Assembly (NCBI GenBank): GCA_036937835.1
Contig: CM072860.1
Span: 4,729,001-4,793,000 of the forward strand
DNA from: Pampus argenteus
Taxonomy: Eukaryota; Chordata; Actinopteri; Scombriformes; Stromateidae
Direction of reading: 5' to 3'
Length of the DNA stretch: 64,000 nucleotides
Shown here: positions 1 through 13,235 of the stretch, piece by piece
Numbering within the stretch: the stretch's first letter is position 1
Layout: each line of letters begins with the position of its first letter
The notes under the pieces: generated by a model
Seen by the model: only the letters and a program-made list of their open reading frames with translations
Told to the model about the DNA's origin: nothing
Databases searched by the model: none
Made by a program: the position numbers and the translations under genes

Positions 1-1298
1 TGTTGGGGTTTTTTTTTTCTACAGTACTCCTCCTTGTATCAACTGTAGAGGAATAGTTCTCTGTCGACGGGGCTGGATCGCAACACGAATCAGACGTAAG
101 GCTTATTGTTTGTGAGGCTAATAGACAAAACAATAGTGTTCTGTTTACTGTGACACCGTACCTCATCAAAATTGCAAAAATGTCTGGTAGACTCATTCCC
201 GTAATCATGTGGCTTTTTTTTGCTGTTGTTGTTGTTGTTTTGCAGGAACGGTTACGGGCCATTTGTTCTCTTGATGTTGATTGAAACAGGTGGCAGAGGG
301 CTCATTGCATTTGCAAATTTTGTAATTTTTTTTGCCACATTCACTGGCTGTCAAAGTTTCTGCTTAGTGTACGTTTACGTGTGTTTGTGTACGTGCCTCC
401 CTTCTCTCCGTTTCGTTTCCTCGATGTGAAGGGAAACATCATGATGAATCAGATGAATCACTCCCTGTCAGCGGGGATCACAAGGGGTCCAGGGTGTCAA
501 GGGAACTGCCAGCAGGGTCCGTGGCCCTCCCGTCAAGGGGCTGCGATTTAAACCCCCCCGTCCGGCATCAGCCACGTTGTCACACTCGGCCTTCATGGAA
601 ATGAGAGTAAGAGCCATGAAAGCCAGACACGTTAATCCATAATTTACCCCAAAGTGCCACCTTTTGCTCCGGCAGCCAAACTGTAAAGCTACTCAGAGTC
701 AGTGCAAAAGCGAACTTGTTTATTAAGCAGAGAGCTGACAGGTAGAGAAAGAGACACTTTAACTGACATGTGGGAGGATACTGGAGTCGGTAGAATGACG
801 GGTAGGTGTGTTGACAGGGGAAAAGTTGAGTTCAACAGTGTAATTGGAGTGTATTTAAGAGGCACAACCTTCAACTTGGGTTCACGTTCGATGTGATTTG
901 TTTTAATGCTCTGCAGATATGCACCTGTTCTACCTCGCTTCCCCCCACATGCGCCCCCCCTCCCCCCTTTTGACATTAACCTTCCTCTTTTGTATTGAGA
1001 AACTGCTGAAATATTAAGATGCACTGAGATCTCCTGACTGCATAAGACACATTAAGAAGGGATAAATAATGCATCTGAAAACTTTGTGGGGTTTTTTTTT
1101 TCTTTTCTTTTCCTTTTTTGTTCAAAGGATACAGCCTTTTATTAACAGACTGCAGTCATACATATTTTCTAAGCAGCAGAGTATAATGGATATGACTTGA
1201 CTTGGGAGGAGGAGGAATAGGACAGCTTGACTGCTTCTATTAGCCCTGTTTTGGTGCGGCTCCCACCATGTAGCCCCCAAATGAGATTATATGTGTAT

Positions 1299-1340
1299 GA
1301 AACAGGAGGTAGAGCACTCACCCACCATCCATCAAAGCCT
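1299..1340 (+). mobile_element. Possible tRNA-derived SINE head fragment
   Basis: ACAGGAGGTAGAGCACTCAC at 1302-1321, followed by CCACCATCCATCAAAGCC, resembles the box A end of tRNA-derived fish SINEs (AGGAGGTAGAGC...). No matching box B or tail follows, so this may be a short relic or chance. Confidence 0.25.
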
Positions 1341-1460
1341 GGGGGGACCTGTGTGAAAGTTTGTGCATGTGTACTCAGCGGGTACACTCACTGTGTGGAC
1401 GCGTGTGTGCACGTGTAAGGGTGTGTTAAAGTGTGTGGGTGTACAGTATGAACGTCTGTC

Positions 1461-1485
1461 TGTGTGTGTGTGTGTGTGTGTGTGT
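1461..1485. repeat. (TG)n microsatellite
   Basis: 25 bp of pure TG. Confidence 0.95.
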
Positions 1486-1827
1486 CCTGTGAGGGCTAGA
1501 GAGAAGAGCAAACAGGGCCTCCACAGTTCAGCCTTTCCATCATCCTGCACGCCGGGCACACACACGCGCACAGGGCGACATGCCTGAGAGGGTTTCAATA
1601 TCCTGCGTGTGTATTTATGTGCCTCTGCTGTTGTGCGTACTGAAGGAATGCAGTTCATTATATTTGTATGCGTGTCTGGTTATTACATATACTCTCTCTA
1701 CACATGCGTACAGAGGCAGATGGAGCCCGGAGGCTAGAGAAATGCTTTATTTTCACCTGCTAAAAACCCACGACATGCTCGGGTAGTCTGGGTGGATGAT
1801 GTGACATCACCGCTTGACCCTCAGTAA

Positions 1828-1890
1828 CCGCCCTCGAGCAAGGCACCTGGAGCTCCATTGCCCTAACCGAGCGGTTTATTAGACACCGTT
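1828..1890 (+). mobile_element. Possible SINE body fragment
   Basis: CCCTCGAGCAAGGCACCTGG followed by AGCTCCATTGCCCTAA resembles the 'cttgagcaaggcac...' body segment common in fish SINEs. It is isolated and lacks a head or tail. Confidence 0.25.
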
Positions 1891-2190
1891 GTGTCATAGA
1901 CGTGCACACACCACCTGTATAAACTTGTAGATGTGCGCAAAAAAAAAAATATACATATCTATCTGAAATATTCATTAGCGAAGCACTCACAGGGGCAGGA
2001 GAAGCCCCCGTATCGATGAGGCCTTACCTGGCAGAGAGCAGGCTATTAGCCAGCACCGATAAATCTTGTCAGAGAGGCTGGAAGAGTCTGCCTGCCTGCT
2101 GAAGAATGAAGGTCACGGGGCAGCTGGAGTTACGAGCGGCCTCGCGAGGTAGCTGCTATCAAATCAACTGAAATATGAAATCCAGCCAGG

Positions 2191-2211
2191 TTTTTTTTTT
2201 TTTTTTTTTTT
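2191..2211. repeat. Poly-T (21)
   Basis: Homopolymer; no retroelement body recognised beside it. Confidence 0.95.
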
Positions 2212-5200
2212 GCTAATTTTTTCAATTCTTGCTGTGTATTTTTCCTCTGCTTTTTGCTCTTTTAGTGCCGCTGCATACACGTTGATGTTGGATCAAATTC
2301 AAACGTGAATAAGATACAGCACTGTTGTAGTTTGTGATCAGCATTAAGGCAGACGTTGACAGTAAAGGGGCTGTGACCGAGTTGAGACAAATCCTTTTTT
2401 TTTTTTTTTTTTGTTCTTCGCTGCCAAAATCTTTATTTCCAGAATATTTGATAATATTCAGAGCTGATATGATTACTCAGTTGATTAGATTCATCGATAA
2501 TCAAAAAAAGCATTTGTGGCAGCCCCAAATAATATTTAATTGATGTATCCAACTGCAAGACAATCAATTATTTAACCAAAAACAAGTATAACTACATTAC
2601 AAAAACAGGTCTTATGCTTTGCTTGATGATACGTTGTCACTGATGTAAAAGAAAACTGTGATCTCAAGACTAAACGCTGGTTTAGAAACTCTATATTATG
2701 CTGTCAGGATATCGTTTGACACACGCTGTACAGTATATTCCCATATGACTGCACCATTGGAAACTACAATATAAAGTGGGGATGACTGTAATGCCGGATT
2801 TAGTCAGACAAATTCTTCTGTGGATTGAGGAGCTCCAGAAATTTAATATGGTTTCAGGTATTGATTTGCGGTGCCTTGCCCTTATAGTCTGTTTATTATC
2901 TCGCTTTGGTTTCACCTTTTACTCTTCTTTTCCTTGCAGTATCTGAGGAGATGGAGTCCTCCTCCTCCTTATTTCTCTCTCTCTCTCTTTCCCCAGCAAC
3001 AATGTTCTTAGTAACGACGACAAATAGTCAATCAAACTGGCCACTGGCGAAGAATGCGTCGGCCATTTTTGCCTTGTGAATGAGTGGGTGAACTCAGGTG
3101 CTTGAATAATAGCACGTTCTCAGCTAAAGGCTTTTGGCTCAGTTTGCTGCAATTATGGAGGGGAGAGAAACAGGGGGGATGTAATCAAGACTGAAAGACT
3201 GGTCTTTGACATGGTTCATTTACCCTGAGTTGGTCCAATGCAACAATAGCCAATTGTAAATTACGTGGAGTGGATTCAGTGGTGAGAAGTGCCTTGAGGG
3301 GGGAAGCCAGCCCACAGAGGCAGGGAAAATAGGGAATGTTGTTACATTTGTTGCTGTTCGGTTCTCGTTTGATGAGGTCTGGGATTGGGGGGAAAGGCAA
3401 GGATATCAATCAAATTGACATGTCTGGGGGCGGTAAAATGATTAGAATAATGGTAAACAAAGCCGCTTAAACACAAGCAAGGTTTTTTTTTTTTTCCATA
3501 TTTTTTTTTTTTTTACCTCAACTTTATCTCAAACCCGGCATCTGCTTAATAAGCTTCACTTAGCGTCAGATTCGTCACATTTAAACTGTCCGTAACGATA
3601 TATTAATAACAGACTTCATCGTAAAAGGAATCAAAACTGCCGGGGAACGTCTATCTGAGACAGAGGAGCTCTTATGAACTGGTGACACGAGGGAAGCTCA
3701 TAGCGAATTTGACAAGCATCTAAGTGCCTACACTGGTGACATTTACGAGTGTGTTGTGGAGATCCCCAGCCACACTCGGAGAGCGAAGACAGTTACTTTC
3801 TGTTTAATCGCCATCAGAATTCGGCGGGTGCTACAGCAAATGTTTGACTAGTGCAGATTACTCCCCCCCCCCCCCCCTGTGAAGCCAATTGAGGGCCGTC
3901 GTTTGATGTCAACGCAAATGTGCTTAACATGCAAACCTCTCGTGCCTCCCTTTTCATTCCTCCGCGCATTTTGAAAGATTTACGCCAGGGTGTGAGCACG
4001 GTTTGTGTCTTACTCTTTTAAGGCTCCCTGAATAGGCTTTACTTTGCCGAGTGCAGCCCTCTTCTCTCAGTGAATTGGGGACATGACATGACAATCGGAA
4101 ACCTTGTAATTTATGCTTAAAATGCCCAGCGTCATCTGTGCCTGCCAGCATGATTTTTTGTTTGAACAAGGAGGGATACTAGCGACTCACTGGTCGCCGT
4201 TTAAACCGTATGCCTGTGTTTGCTCGGGAATCCTTGGTGGGCTATCCATTGTTACTATGACAATATACCTCCCCAACCCACTGCAACTTCTCCCATGGCC
4301 GTATGCCTGGAGGTTTTTTTTTTTTTTTTACAAAAAAAGGTTTTCACTGCTCTGCTTTCATCTTGCTTGTAACCGGTAATTCAGACACATCATTGCCAAC
4401 AGTGGAGCTTAGGGGCAACGTCCTTTCCAAAAAAAAAAAAAAAAAAAGTCACAGTATTCTAACAACATTGGCCCGGAGTTGGATCAGGCGTGGGAACGTC
4501 ATGTTCCACTAAATTCTTTTGATAAAGCCACCTGGGGAAATGAAGAGCATTTTCAAAGATGAAGGTCCCCGAACGCTAAATTGGCAGCAGTAGCTTAACT
4601 ACAATGGGCTCCTCTCATCCCCGTGTCACAGCTCCTCAGGGACCCCGTAATTTACAGCCACTTTGAGTTCTTGATTCACGAGATCAAATTAGACAGTGAG
4701 AGAACACCCGTGACTGCTCAATACTTTGCTCTTTAACTTAAGGCCAGTATTTTGGCACCACCTCAAGCCTGGTTCAGTTGATGGTTAACCACTTCCTACA
4801 TCTCATCCTTCTGGATAATGTGACTTGAGTAAAAAGAGCTTTTAAAGGGGGCAGATTTTTTTTCTCTCATTATAAAGTAGGTCTAGATGCTATATAAATA
4901 CTCTCCTACCTTTGTTTTTGTTTTTATACAGCCAGTATCTAGGTGCCATTTGACCATAAAACATGCAAATGCTTTTAAAATAGTCCACCGAAATGAAAAT
5001 ATGAAAACAACAAAAAGGGGACTAATTTTACCTCTAATACCATAAGCCCGGAGAGAAGAATGAGCTAGATGTGGCTAAATAATAAAAAAAAAAGAATTTA
5101 AAAAAGATTTTTTGAGAATTTGAGTCATAAATGCACTCCTTTAGAGAAAAAAGACATGTCTTGCAAGGTCAAGTCTATTATTGATTTGATTGCACCACAT

Positions 5201-5405
5201 AAGAATCTGCTGTTTTCAAATAATACAGGAGGATCAAATAGCCATGAATCATAAAGAAACGGATGAAACAAGTCCTCTGTATTCAAGAGCGTGACGGCTG
5301 AATTAATTCAGACAGATTAAAGGAACTGGTGTCATGGATCAAAAAGGAGCAATGTTGAATAAATACAGTAAATGCCTATGCATAATGAACAAACTGAATG
5401 GCCCA

Positions 5406-5432
5406 GTGTGTGTGTGTGTGTGTGTGTGTGTG
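5406..5432. repeat. (GT)n microsatellite
   Basis: 27 bp of pure GT. Confidence 0.95.
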
Positions 5433-6847
5433 ACTAGATTTGAAAGCAAATGCTTAAAAACTAGAAGCTAGAATGACAGGAATGAACTGTGCGTTTGTGT
5501 CGTTGCGTGCAAACGGGCGTGCAAATCTAACTCGAGAGCGTCTCTTCACTGTAATGACTCTTGGCACGCATGTGGCCTAATGAAGTGGGACTTCACTTAC
5601 ACGGCAACATGAATGTGTCTGATTGTAAGTTGCTGCAGCAATGCCCTGGAGACCACCTGAGGTGTCTTAACATGTTTTCTCATGCGAGTATTTACACACC
5701 TTTATGATAAACACTCACTCCCTTTTTTTTTTTTACCCTTGCACTTCCCGATCGAAGGGAACTAGGTCACATGGGATTTTAAGTATCGTGATCAAGTCGG
5801 ATCCGAGAAATTTTAATCGAAACTTAAAATATTAATCTTGCATAAATGAACTCTGAGAGTAGAATCAAGTGAGCCCCATAAAGCGTCTCTTTCATTATTT
5901 AAAATGATATTGGTCTCAAACAGGACAAGGTTGCCTTTAGGAAATCACTGCGGCTGCTGTTTGATTGCTTGCCTCAGCTGCTCTTTGTGTCAAAAAAAAT
6001 GAACACTGTGGGCAGTGAACGGTATATACTGTACCTCCGTGTGTGTATGTGATAAAAAAGAGAGAAAGAAAAAGAGCGTGTGCATGTGAGATACATGGTC
6101 CTCGGGCCACTAATGCTTTCTACTGACTAAATTTGACCTACCTGCCTGCAGTAGCCAGGTCTGTTTTTATGGCTTAGCACGTAGCTCTCTTTAGTCGTGA
6201 CGGAGACTTTGCTGCTTTTATTAACATCCAGAAGGTCTAAAAAAGGTGAAGACCAAAGAAGACAGAAGAAAAAGCCACAGCCGAGCAAGCCACAGCAGTC
6301 CTAACTGTTGAACTGACAAGGCAACGTGTTCAGTTTCTATATCACCTCCTTTATGTGTTGCTCAACTCATATTTTCAGGCATTCGTGTGATTTTTTTTCA
6401 ACACACCCACTGAAATATGCTACATGGATATTCTGTGCTGTCAGAAAAACAAACAAAAAAAAAAATAAGAGAGAAAACATTCATTGTCCCACCCACTATA
6501 ATATTGTCACTTTATAGTGATCTGAGAGTGATGCATTCTGTGTGTTTGTGTTTGTGTTTGTGTGTGTTGGGCGTGGTGGGGGTGTGTGTGTGTGGACGAC
6601 GCTGCCTCACGTGTTTACCTCGCATCAGCACAATGGCAACAACAATTGCGACAGCACCAGGAGGAGGCCCCTTTTTTGCGCAGCACAAGCTGATACACTG
6701 AAAAAGGGGAGTGACAGGTTTGAAAAATTGGCACGCGGCGTTTGCTGGAAGGCTTCCTTGGGGCTTGAGTACCTTTGGAATCATGTGCGAATGCAGAGGA
6801 GTGTGAATGAAAAATAGCTGTGTGATACTGCCATGTTGCTTCTGTCA

Positions 6848-7100
6848 AGAATGCATGATTTTTTTCCCTCCTCCCTCTCTCTCTCTCTCCCTCCCACCCA
6901 CCACTTGCTGTCATCCTCATCATCTGCCCCTCAAAACTCGCTTTTTTTCCTCTTCGCTTCCCATCATCTCTGTTTTAAACACTCCATTCTCTCACCAGCG
7001 TACCCCTCCTCCATCTTTCTCCTCTCTGCATTTCTCTCTCCCTCTCTTTTTTTTTTTTTTTTTCACACACTCATATCCTCCCCCTCCTCTGTTCTTCCAG
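6848..7100. repeat. Long pyrimidine-rich tract
   Basis: About 250 bp dominated by C and T on the + strand, with a CT array near 6875-6890 and T17 at 7047-7063. Open frames over it are compositional artefacts. Confidence 0.85.
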
Positions 7101-8382
7101 CTTAGCGGATGTGGTTATTTAAGGCTTAGAATCCATAAAACCTGCCTTAGGTGAGTTTGCTTTTGTTACTTTCCCCAAAACGGTGCATTGACTGCCACAT
7201 TGTTAGCTGCTGATCCTTGTTCAGCCACTGCCCATCTGAGGAGAGCTTCATGTGGTTTAGTGGCGACTTAAGCCTAGGTGCAGCCCTGCGATCCCATCAG
7301 CAGAATTTAAGCAGTGTAGCTGCCACTTAGCGGGGGAGTCAGGAAGACATTCTTCGGATACCTGTCCGTGTCTTCCTTTCCCCCTCGAGAAAAAACCATC
7401 AGGGACCCACCCTGGGGGGCTATGGACATAAGCTCTTTACTGCTAAGACTGTCTCACAGCAATACTTGCAGTACTTAGAGTGATCAATGGACACATTTTG
7501 GCACACGTTTTCTTAATATCGCCTCGACAAGCGTTGCTAGGATTCCCCATTTCCTAATGTCTTTGTCCGCATCCACCATATTCATACAAAAGCTCCTTAA
7601 CCACACAACAAGACCACGCTTGCATCTCCAGGCACATTATCTACTGCATACGTGCGTGTAGGAGTTGTCTGATATAATTTTGTGTCTTTCTGGAATAGTA
7701 GGTTTCCCCTATTGCGACACAAACCAAAAGTCACAAAAATACGAATCCCTCCTGCACAACATCTGTCCCAGTCTCCTCTACCCTTCCTAATTAAACCGTG
7801 TTTACCTCGGCATTCTTAAAGCAGACTACTGACTAATTATTAGGCACAGGCTGCACAAAGCCCCGTTTAAATCTCTCACAATGATGAGAGCGTGTCGTGG
7901 CTGGTGAACGAGCATTAGAGATTAGACAGGGAACCTAACTGAGAGTCTTTCCCCCCCCTTGAGCGGTCCCCCGTCTTTGTGTCCACGTCTGGCCTCGATG
8001 ATGCCAAGTCACCAACAGAACATGTTGGTCCTTCACACAGCAAAAGCCTTTTTTAATTAATGGCCCGGAAAAGGTTCTGAACGGTGCTTAAACATTGTTT
8101 TTGTATATTAAATAGAAAAGTAGTGGGAAAAAAAAGAAAAAAAAAAAAGAAACTAGAACTAGCGGCAATTTCCAATCATACATTTTTAATGTTTATGCCA
8201 CTGTTTTTCTTTTTTTAATTAAATCCATGCATCAGAATATAGTAAAAGCCTTGCATCAGAAGTGGGTAGTAGACAAATTTATAATGCATTATTTCCCAGG
8301 GAGTGTTCAGGAGGGATTATAGGAGATGTTTTCTAAAAGAAAATTATGATGACTTTTTAGTGGAGTTATATATTTGACCTCT

Positions 8383-8384
<2 letters not shown>

Positions 8385-8417
<33 letters not shown>
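8385..8417. repeat. (GT)n microsatellite
   Basis: 33 bp of pure GT. Confidence 0.95.
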
Positions 8418-8418
<1 letters not shown>

Positions 8419-8531
8419 ACGATATTCCCAATCTTTTAATGTGTGAAATATATTGGATGGTTATCTAAAGCGAGGGTCAGCTGGGAGACACACATTTTAA
8501 CAATTTGAAACCTGGTTTAACAGACTCCTTC

Positions 8532-8534
<3 letters not shown>

Positions 8535-8562
<28 letters not shown>

Positions 8563-8594
8563 GGGAGAGAGAGAGAGAGAGATAGACAGAGAGA
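8535..8594. repeat. (CA)n-(GA)n compound microsatellite
   Basis: CA array to about 8562, then GA array with a GATAGACA interruption. Confidence 0.95.
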
Positions 8595-8960
8595 ATTATC
8601 CTGGGCAGCAGCCTGATTCAATTAGTAGGAGGTGAGGAGCAGAGAGATGAGGGTCACACTTGCCATTCCAGCCCAAATGGAGATGCTTCCTGGGAGACCC
8701 AACTTGTCTCTAAATTTGGCAGCTCCCGGGTCATTGTTTCATCACAACCCAGAATAGCTCCAGGCCTCGCCGTGACTCTATAAGTCCATATCTATACATC
8801 TATAATGTACATTTCAATTTAATAACTCCTGCCTACTCGGTGATGCTGTTTTTTTTCCAAATGTACTGTATCGCTGCAACCCAGGACCCCCTGCAGCTAC
8901 AGATATGCGTTGGCTTCTCTCGCACTAGCATATCAATGAGGCTGAAATTTACAGAAATAC

Positions 8961-8986
8961 AAGTTATGCATATAAGTTATGCATAT
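8961..8986 (+). repeat. 13-bp perfect tandem duplication with POU-like sites
   Basis: AAGTTATGCATAT is repeated twice head to tail. Each unit contains ATGCATAT, close to the octamer ATGCAAAT. Confidence 0.75.
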
Positions 8987-9969
8987 TACAGTGTCGAGAT
9001 ATTGTTTGCGTCCCATGGTTTTGACTGAAGGCGTCCTCTATAACATCACTTATCCTCACCTACCCCTGAAGGAACAATGATAACCGAGCTTCTGCACATC
9101 TGTTGCTAAAGTTTTAAAATGAGCATTCATAATAAGGAGGGTATTATGCATAGATTTCCTGTAATGGTGGCGGATCCTCCCATAGAGGTGTAAAGGAAGG
9201 AGGAGATCAATGGTGAATAAACACGAGGCCTTCTTGAAAGTTATTCAAACAAGTGCCAGTTCCAACCTCTAATGGGAGTGTTTATAAAGAGCACCTGGCT
9301 CTCCGGCGTCTCCCCCACTCTTGCTCCCCCCGCCCTGTCTAGACGGGGGCCGTTCCTGTCAGCCTTGCCTCCGCTTCATGACGGAAAAAAAGATCACGGT
9401 ATATATATATATCTGCAACGTCGGCCCCTAAAATAAACAGCGCTGAACAAATGTGGTCAATGGCTGAGCCTAATTACTGACCCCGGCTCTAGGTCGGCTC
9501 CATCCTCCTGCTTTAATGCTGGATGTGTCAACGCTTAGATGCAAACGTGTGTCTGCAGTGTTGTGTCTTTCAAAGAGGATCTGGATTTTCATAAACAATA
9601 ACCCATGCCAGAAGCATCTCCAGGAAGGCCGTTTACAGTAGTTTAGAGTAGTGATCAGTCAAAAGTACAGCGAAGATGTGCAGCAACAAAGAACAGCAGC
9701 AGCGGGAGTCAGACACGGTGACAGACAAGGGAAAAAAATACTGTATAAAACTAGTTATCTCCTGTTCAGTGCTCTGTATTAATACAATCACAGATGATAC
9801 TAAATAATACATAAGAAGTTTTTAAATGTTCAATGTAGCAGAAAACAAAATAAAAGAGAATATTTTTGGTTTTTTTTGTATAACCTCTTATTCATAGGTA
9901 TCAAATCATAGAGACATAGAGTCTTTACTCTTTTCTGCATTGAGGGGGAAAAAGTTAGAATTAAGTGTC

Positions 9970-10005
9970 TCTTCCTTTATTAATATGTCTTCCTTTATTA
10001 ATAGC
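9970..10005 (+). repeat. 18-bp tandem duplication
   Basis: TCTTCCTTTATTAATATG is followed directly by TCTTCCTTTATTAATAGC; 16 of 18 positions are identical. Confidence 0.75.
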
Positions 10006-10336
10006 AAATCATAGAAGGTTGTGAGTTTATAGGTATGCGTCTCCAAGAGTTACCATTGTCTGAAGTCAAGCGAGTTTGGATTCAACACTCTGAAATCGAA
10101 TTGCGTGTGAGGCAACTTTCCCTCAGGGGAAAAAGGGAAGACGGAGAGAGGCAACAGAAACAAGTCTTTCTTGTTTTTTTATTCCTCTCAGTGATCACTA
10201 ATTACAGACTGACAAGGCTCTTGTTAAAAAAAAGTACAAAAGGAAAAACATTAAATACTGAGTGTAATTACACTCATTGTGATAAGTCGGAAACAAACAC
10301 ACTCCGCTCATCCTCGGGGGACTCGTGCATCCGTAC

Positions 10337-10368
10337 GTGTGTGTGTGTGTGTGTGGATGGATGGATGG
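10337..10368. repeat. (GT)9-(GGAT)n compound microsatellite
   Basis: GT array at 10337-10354, followed by GGAT units to 10368. Confidence 0.9.
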
Positions 10369-10411
10369 AAACAAATTTAATTTTAATAAACAAACAGTGA
10401 TATCTTGAGTA

Positions 10412-10432
10412 ATATATATATATATATATATA
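10412..10432. repeat. (AT)n microsatellite
   Basis: 21 bp of pure AT. Confidence 0.95.
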
Positions 10433-10951
10433 ACACAGGTCTTTGAAGTAATGAATTATGTCAAAGTTAAGAGGGAGTTTGTAGTGATTTCCAAGTGCCT
10501 CTTGAGTTATCAGCGTGCACTCGGGGACTGACGCGCTGTTAAGTGTGATGGGAATAAACGAGGGCGCTTTCATGTTGAAAGAAGGTTGCTGACGGAGGGG
10601 GGGGGGCAACGGTGCACTAACTAGGCCATGTTTGTTGCCAGGTTGGAGGATGGCATCCCGCTTTTACTACACCGCAATCGCTAAACTTCCCTCACGGGCT
10701 CCACTCCCAGAATGCACACCTCAGCATACCAAGGCTCAACAATAAAGGAAGATGATGACTCAACCGTTTGTCCTTATAAATCTAATCAAATGTTTAAGAG
10801 ATCAAAAGATGGCATTCAACGTCTTTGTTTTTTTGTGTCTGAGAATGTGTCCATCCTGTTTGTTTGTTTGTTTGTACCGGCAGCAGGTGTTAATGACATG
10901 CTGTCAAAGTGGAATCTGACTTTGGCTCATTTCCTTGTCCGACCGCTCTGT

Positions 10952-10993
10952 CACACGTGTGTGTGTGTGCGCGTGTGTGCACACACGTGTGTA
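10952..10993. repeat. Alternating purine-pyrimidine tract with two E-boxes
   Basis: About 42 bp of strict alternation, CACACGTGTG... to ...GCACACACGTGTGTA, including GTGCGCGTG in the middle and CACGTG at 10954-10959 and 10984-10989. Such tracts favour Z-DNA. Confidence 0.7.
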
Positions 10994-13040
10994 TCTCTTC
11001 AGTATGTCTTGCATCTGAAGCTGGTGTGTGCGTATTTTTCTTAAGAGTGTTGCCTTTCATGAGTGCAACAAGGTCGCAGCACTCGGCGAAGTTATTCCAC
11101 TTCAGAGCTGCAGTATTTCTAGTAAGTAGAATCAGCAGTAAGTTTAAAGCTGCTCATATCGCAGTGCTTTTTAAATTTCAGACATTCCTTCAACCTCTGT
11201 AAAGGTTGCTTCAAAATAAAGTACAGTCAAAGAGGGACTGTGAGTCACCTATACACTCTGCTGCATAGTTTAATCAAAGGGAAATTATAGCATGGGAAAA
11301 GATTCTGCTTTTCAAAATGATATATTCAACATCTGGAGGTAATGATGTCCTACTCCTATGTAATTATTTAAAACTACTTTATTACTCATTTTCTTTGAGA
11401 TGTTGATAAAATAAAGCGGGTTCACAAACTCGCGGTAAACGCCGCGCAGCAGATGAATCCTGTCTTCTTTTAGGCTCATATCCTCGTATCTTTGGGGCCA
11501 CCGTGACACTACCTGTCTTTTTTTTTTTTTCATTTTTCCCAGAGTTATGTGAAGCTACACGGAGATGTTGGCTTCTGTATACAGTAATAATTCAGTTCAT
11601 GTCTGCGACTCAGAGGAGCAGCGGCTGTTGCTCATGTTTCTAGACCTCTGGATCATTAAAATGCCTCTGGCAACGCGCTCCTCATGTAAGCTGTTTCTTG
11701 TCTTACGCTTAGCTCCAACATCTCATTTTGGCAGAGCATTTTCAAATCACCTCAGAAAAGTCCAAATAAGGTGTTTTTGCTCTTTTTTCCCCTCCTTCTC
11801 TGTCTCTCTTTCTCTCTCTCTCTCTTTATTCCTGCCCCTCATTTTTCTAAATCAGCATGCTCTATTAAAACAAAGCCAAACAAGGAGCTGTAAGCGAGGA
11901 AACAAACTTAGAAAATTCATTAGTCAGGGTGTTGTTTTCACAAATTAAACTTTTCACTCTTCTTTTTTTTTTTTTTTTTCTTTTTCTTATCCCTCTCCTT
12001 GCCGGTTGCCCGGGTGTTGTTTGTAGCGGTTTCATTCACCCGGTCTAATGAGAAAACTCTGCATATCAATATTAGCTGAAGAAATCTCATATCCATAGTC
12101 GGATGAGGTTGGTTAATTTGAAATTATACCGTGGGGTTTATAGGTTTTCTAAAAAATGAAGGCAGTAAGAAAAAGGAGAGAAACAGGGTTCGGGTAGCAA
12201 ACGTAACCAGCGGTATCCACGTGGTTGGCGCGTTTTTTGCTCTATTTCTCACCCGTGCACTAAAACCAGAGCACATTAGGAAAATTCCCTCCTTATTCAA
12301 AAACAAAAGTAAAAAGGAAAGTAAATAAGATACTGAAACGTGTTGTACGTAGAAGTTATTACCTTTAATTATTAATAACTTATAAGTAAAAATACTACTG
12401 GAACATACTGTACTACTACCATAAATGCTCTACAGTACTCATAAAGTATTGATAAGAGTATTGATGTTCATAAGTTTATCATACATCTAATGGGAATGCT
12501 TGGAATTGGCAGCCTTGGGGATGACAAATATAGCACGACGCATTGACCACATTAATATTCCTTTAAACATTAATATAGATTCTGCAGGGAGGTGTGCTCG
12601 AAAGGTCACGAGACAAAATGCAGTAAGTGCAGTATTTAGAAAGTAAAATCACGCATGCATGTTGACAAGAAATAGACACAACACACAACAAGCATTTAGT
12701 AATGTTGTTTACTTGCCCGAAAAAAAAGCATGTGCCGTTAGGTCAGCGCGCGCCACCTGCACGGCCGTCTGCAGCAACCGCATAAATTGGAACCCATCGG
12801 TCAACTCTCATTTTCACTTCATTACTGGACGTAATCGAATACATTAAGTTACCTCTGCATGCGGAAAATGTGTTCGCCTCAGCATTTTAATCCACGGAAG
12901 GCCCATTTAATGAGGGGGATTTTATACTACACTGCATTATTCAATTAGGAGGGAGAGTAAAGAAAGGGTCTGCTGTAAAAAAAAAAATAAAATAAAAAAT
13001 TGGTCCCCGCCGTGGGATGCTCGCCAGGTGGCTGTAGAAT

Positions 13041-13076
13041 GAGAGAGAGAGAGGGATGGAAAGAAAGAAAGAAAAA

Positions 13077-13107
<31 letters not shown>
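13041..13107. repeat. (GA)n and (AAAG)n compound microsatellite
   Basis: GA array at 13041-13053, then AAAG/GAAA units to 13107 with one interruption. Confidence 0.95.
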
Positions 13108-13212
13108 GACGAGGAGGAGGGAATGCCAGAGAAAGTGAACGCAATACATGATGCAGGTTGCATAAATACACTCAGTCCCAGCCAGCTTAATAATGTGGGC
13201 CCACCTACACAA

Positions 13213-13235
13213 ACACACACACACACACACACACA
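13213..13235. repeat. (CA)n microsatellite
   Basis: 23 bp of pure CA. Confidence 0.95.

Larger units (their letters stand above)
1..8900 (+). other. Presumed intron, block 1: no gene seen
   Basis: Noncoding sequence with scattered simple repeats. It holds poly-T at 2191-2211 and 2395-2412, poly-C at 3863-3877, poly-A at 4429-4447, (TG)n at 1461-1485, 5406-5432 and 8385-8417, and a long pyrimidine tract at 6848-7100. Weak SINE-like pieces lie near 1303-1340 and 1828-1890. The stretch 7140-8050 is free of long simple repeats and shows nothing I can name. All open frames are short or run through repeats. Confidence 0.75.

Noticed and set aside
2138..2151. CCTCGCGAGG palindrome (Kaiso-like TCGCGA core)
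   Set aside because: A single short site without promoter context.
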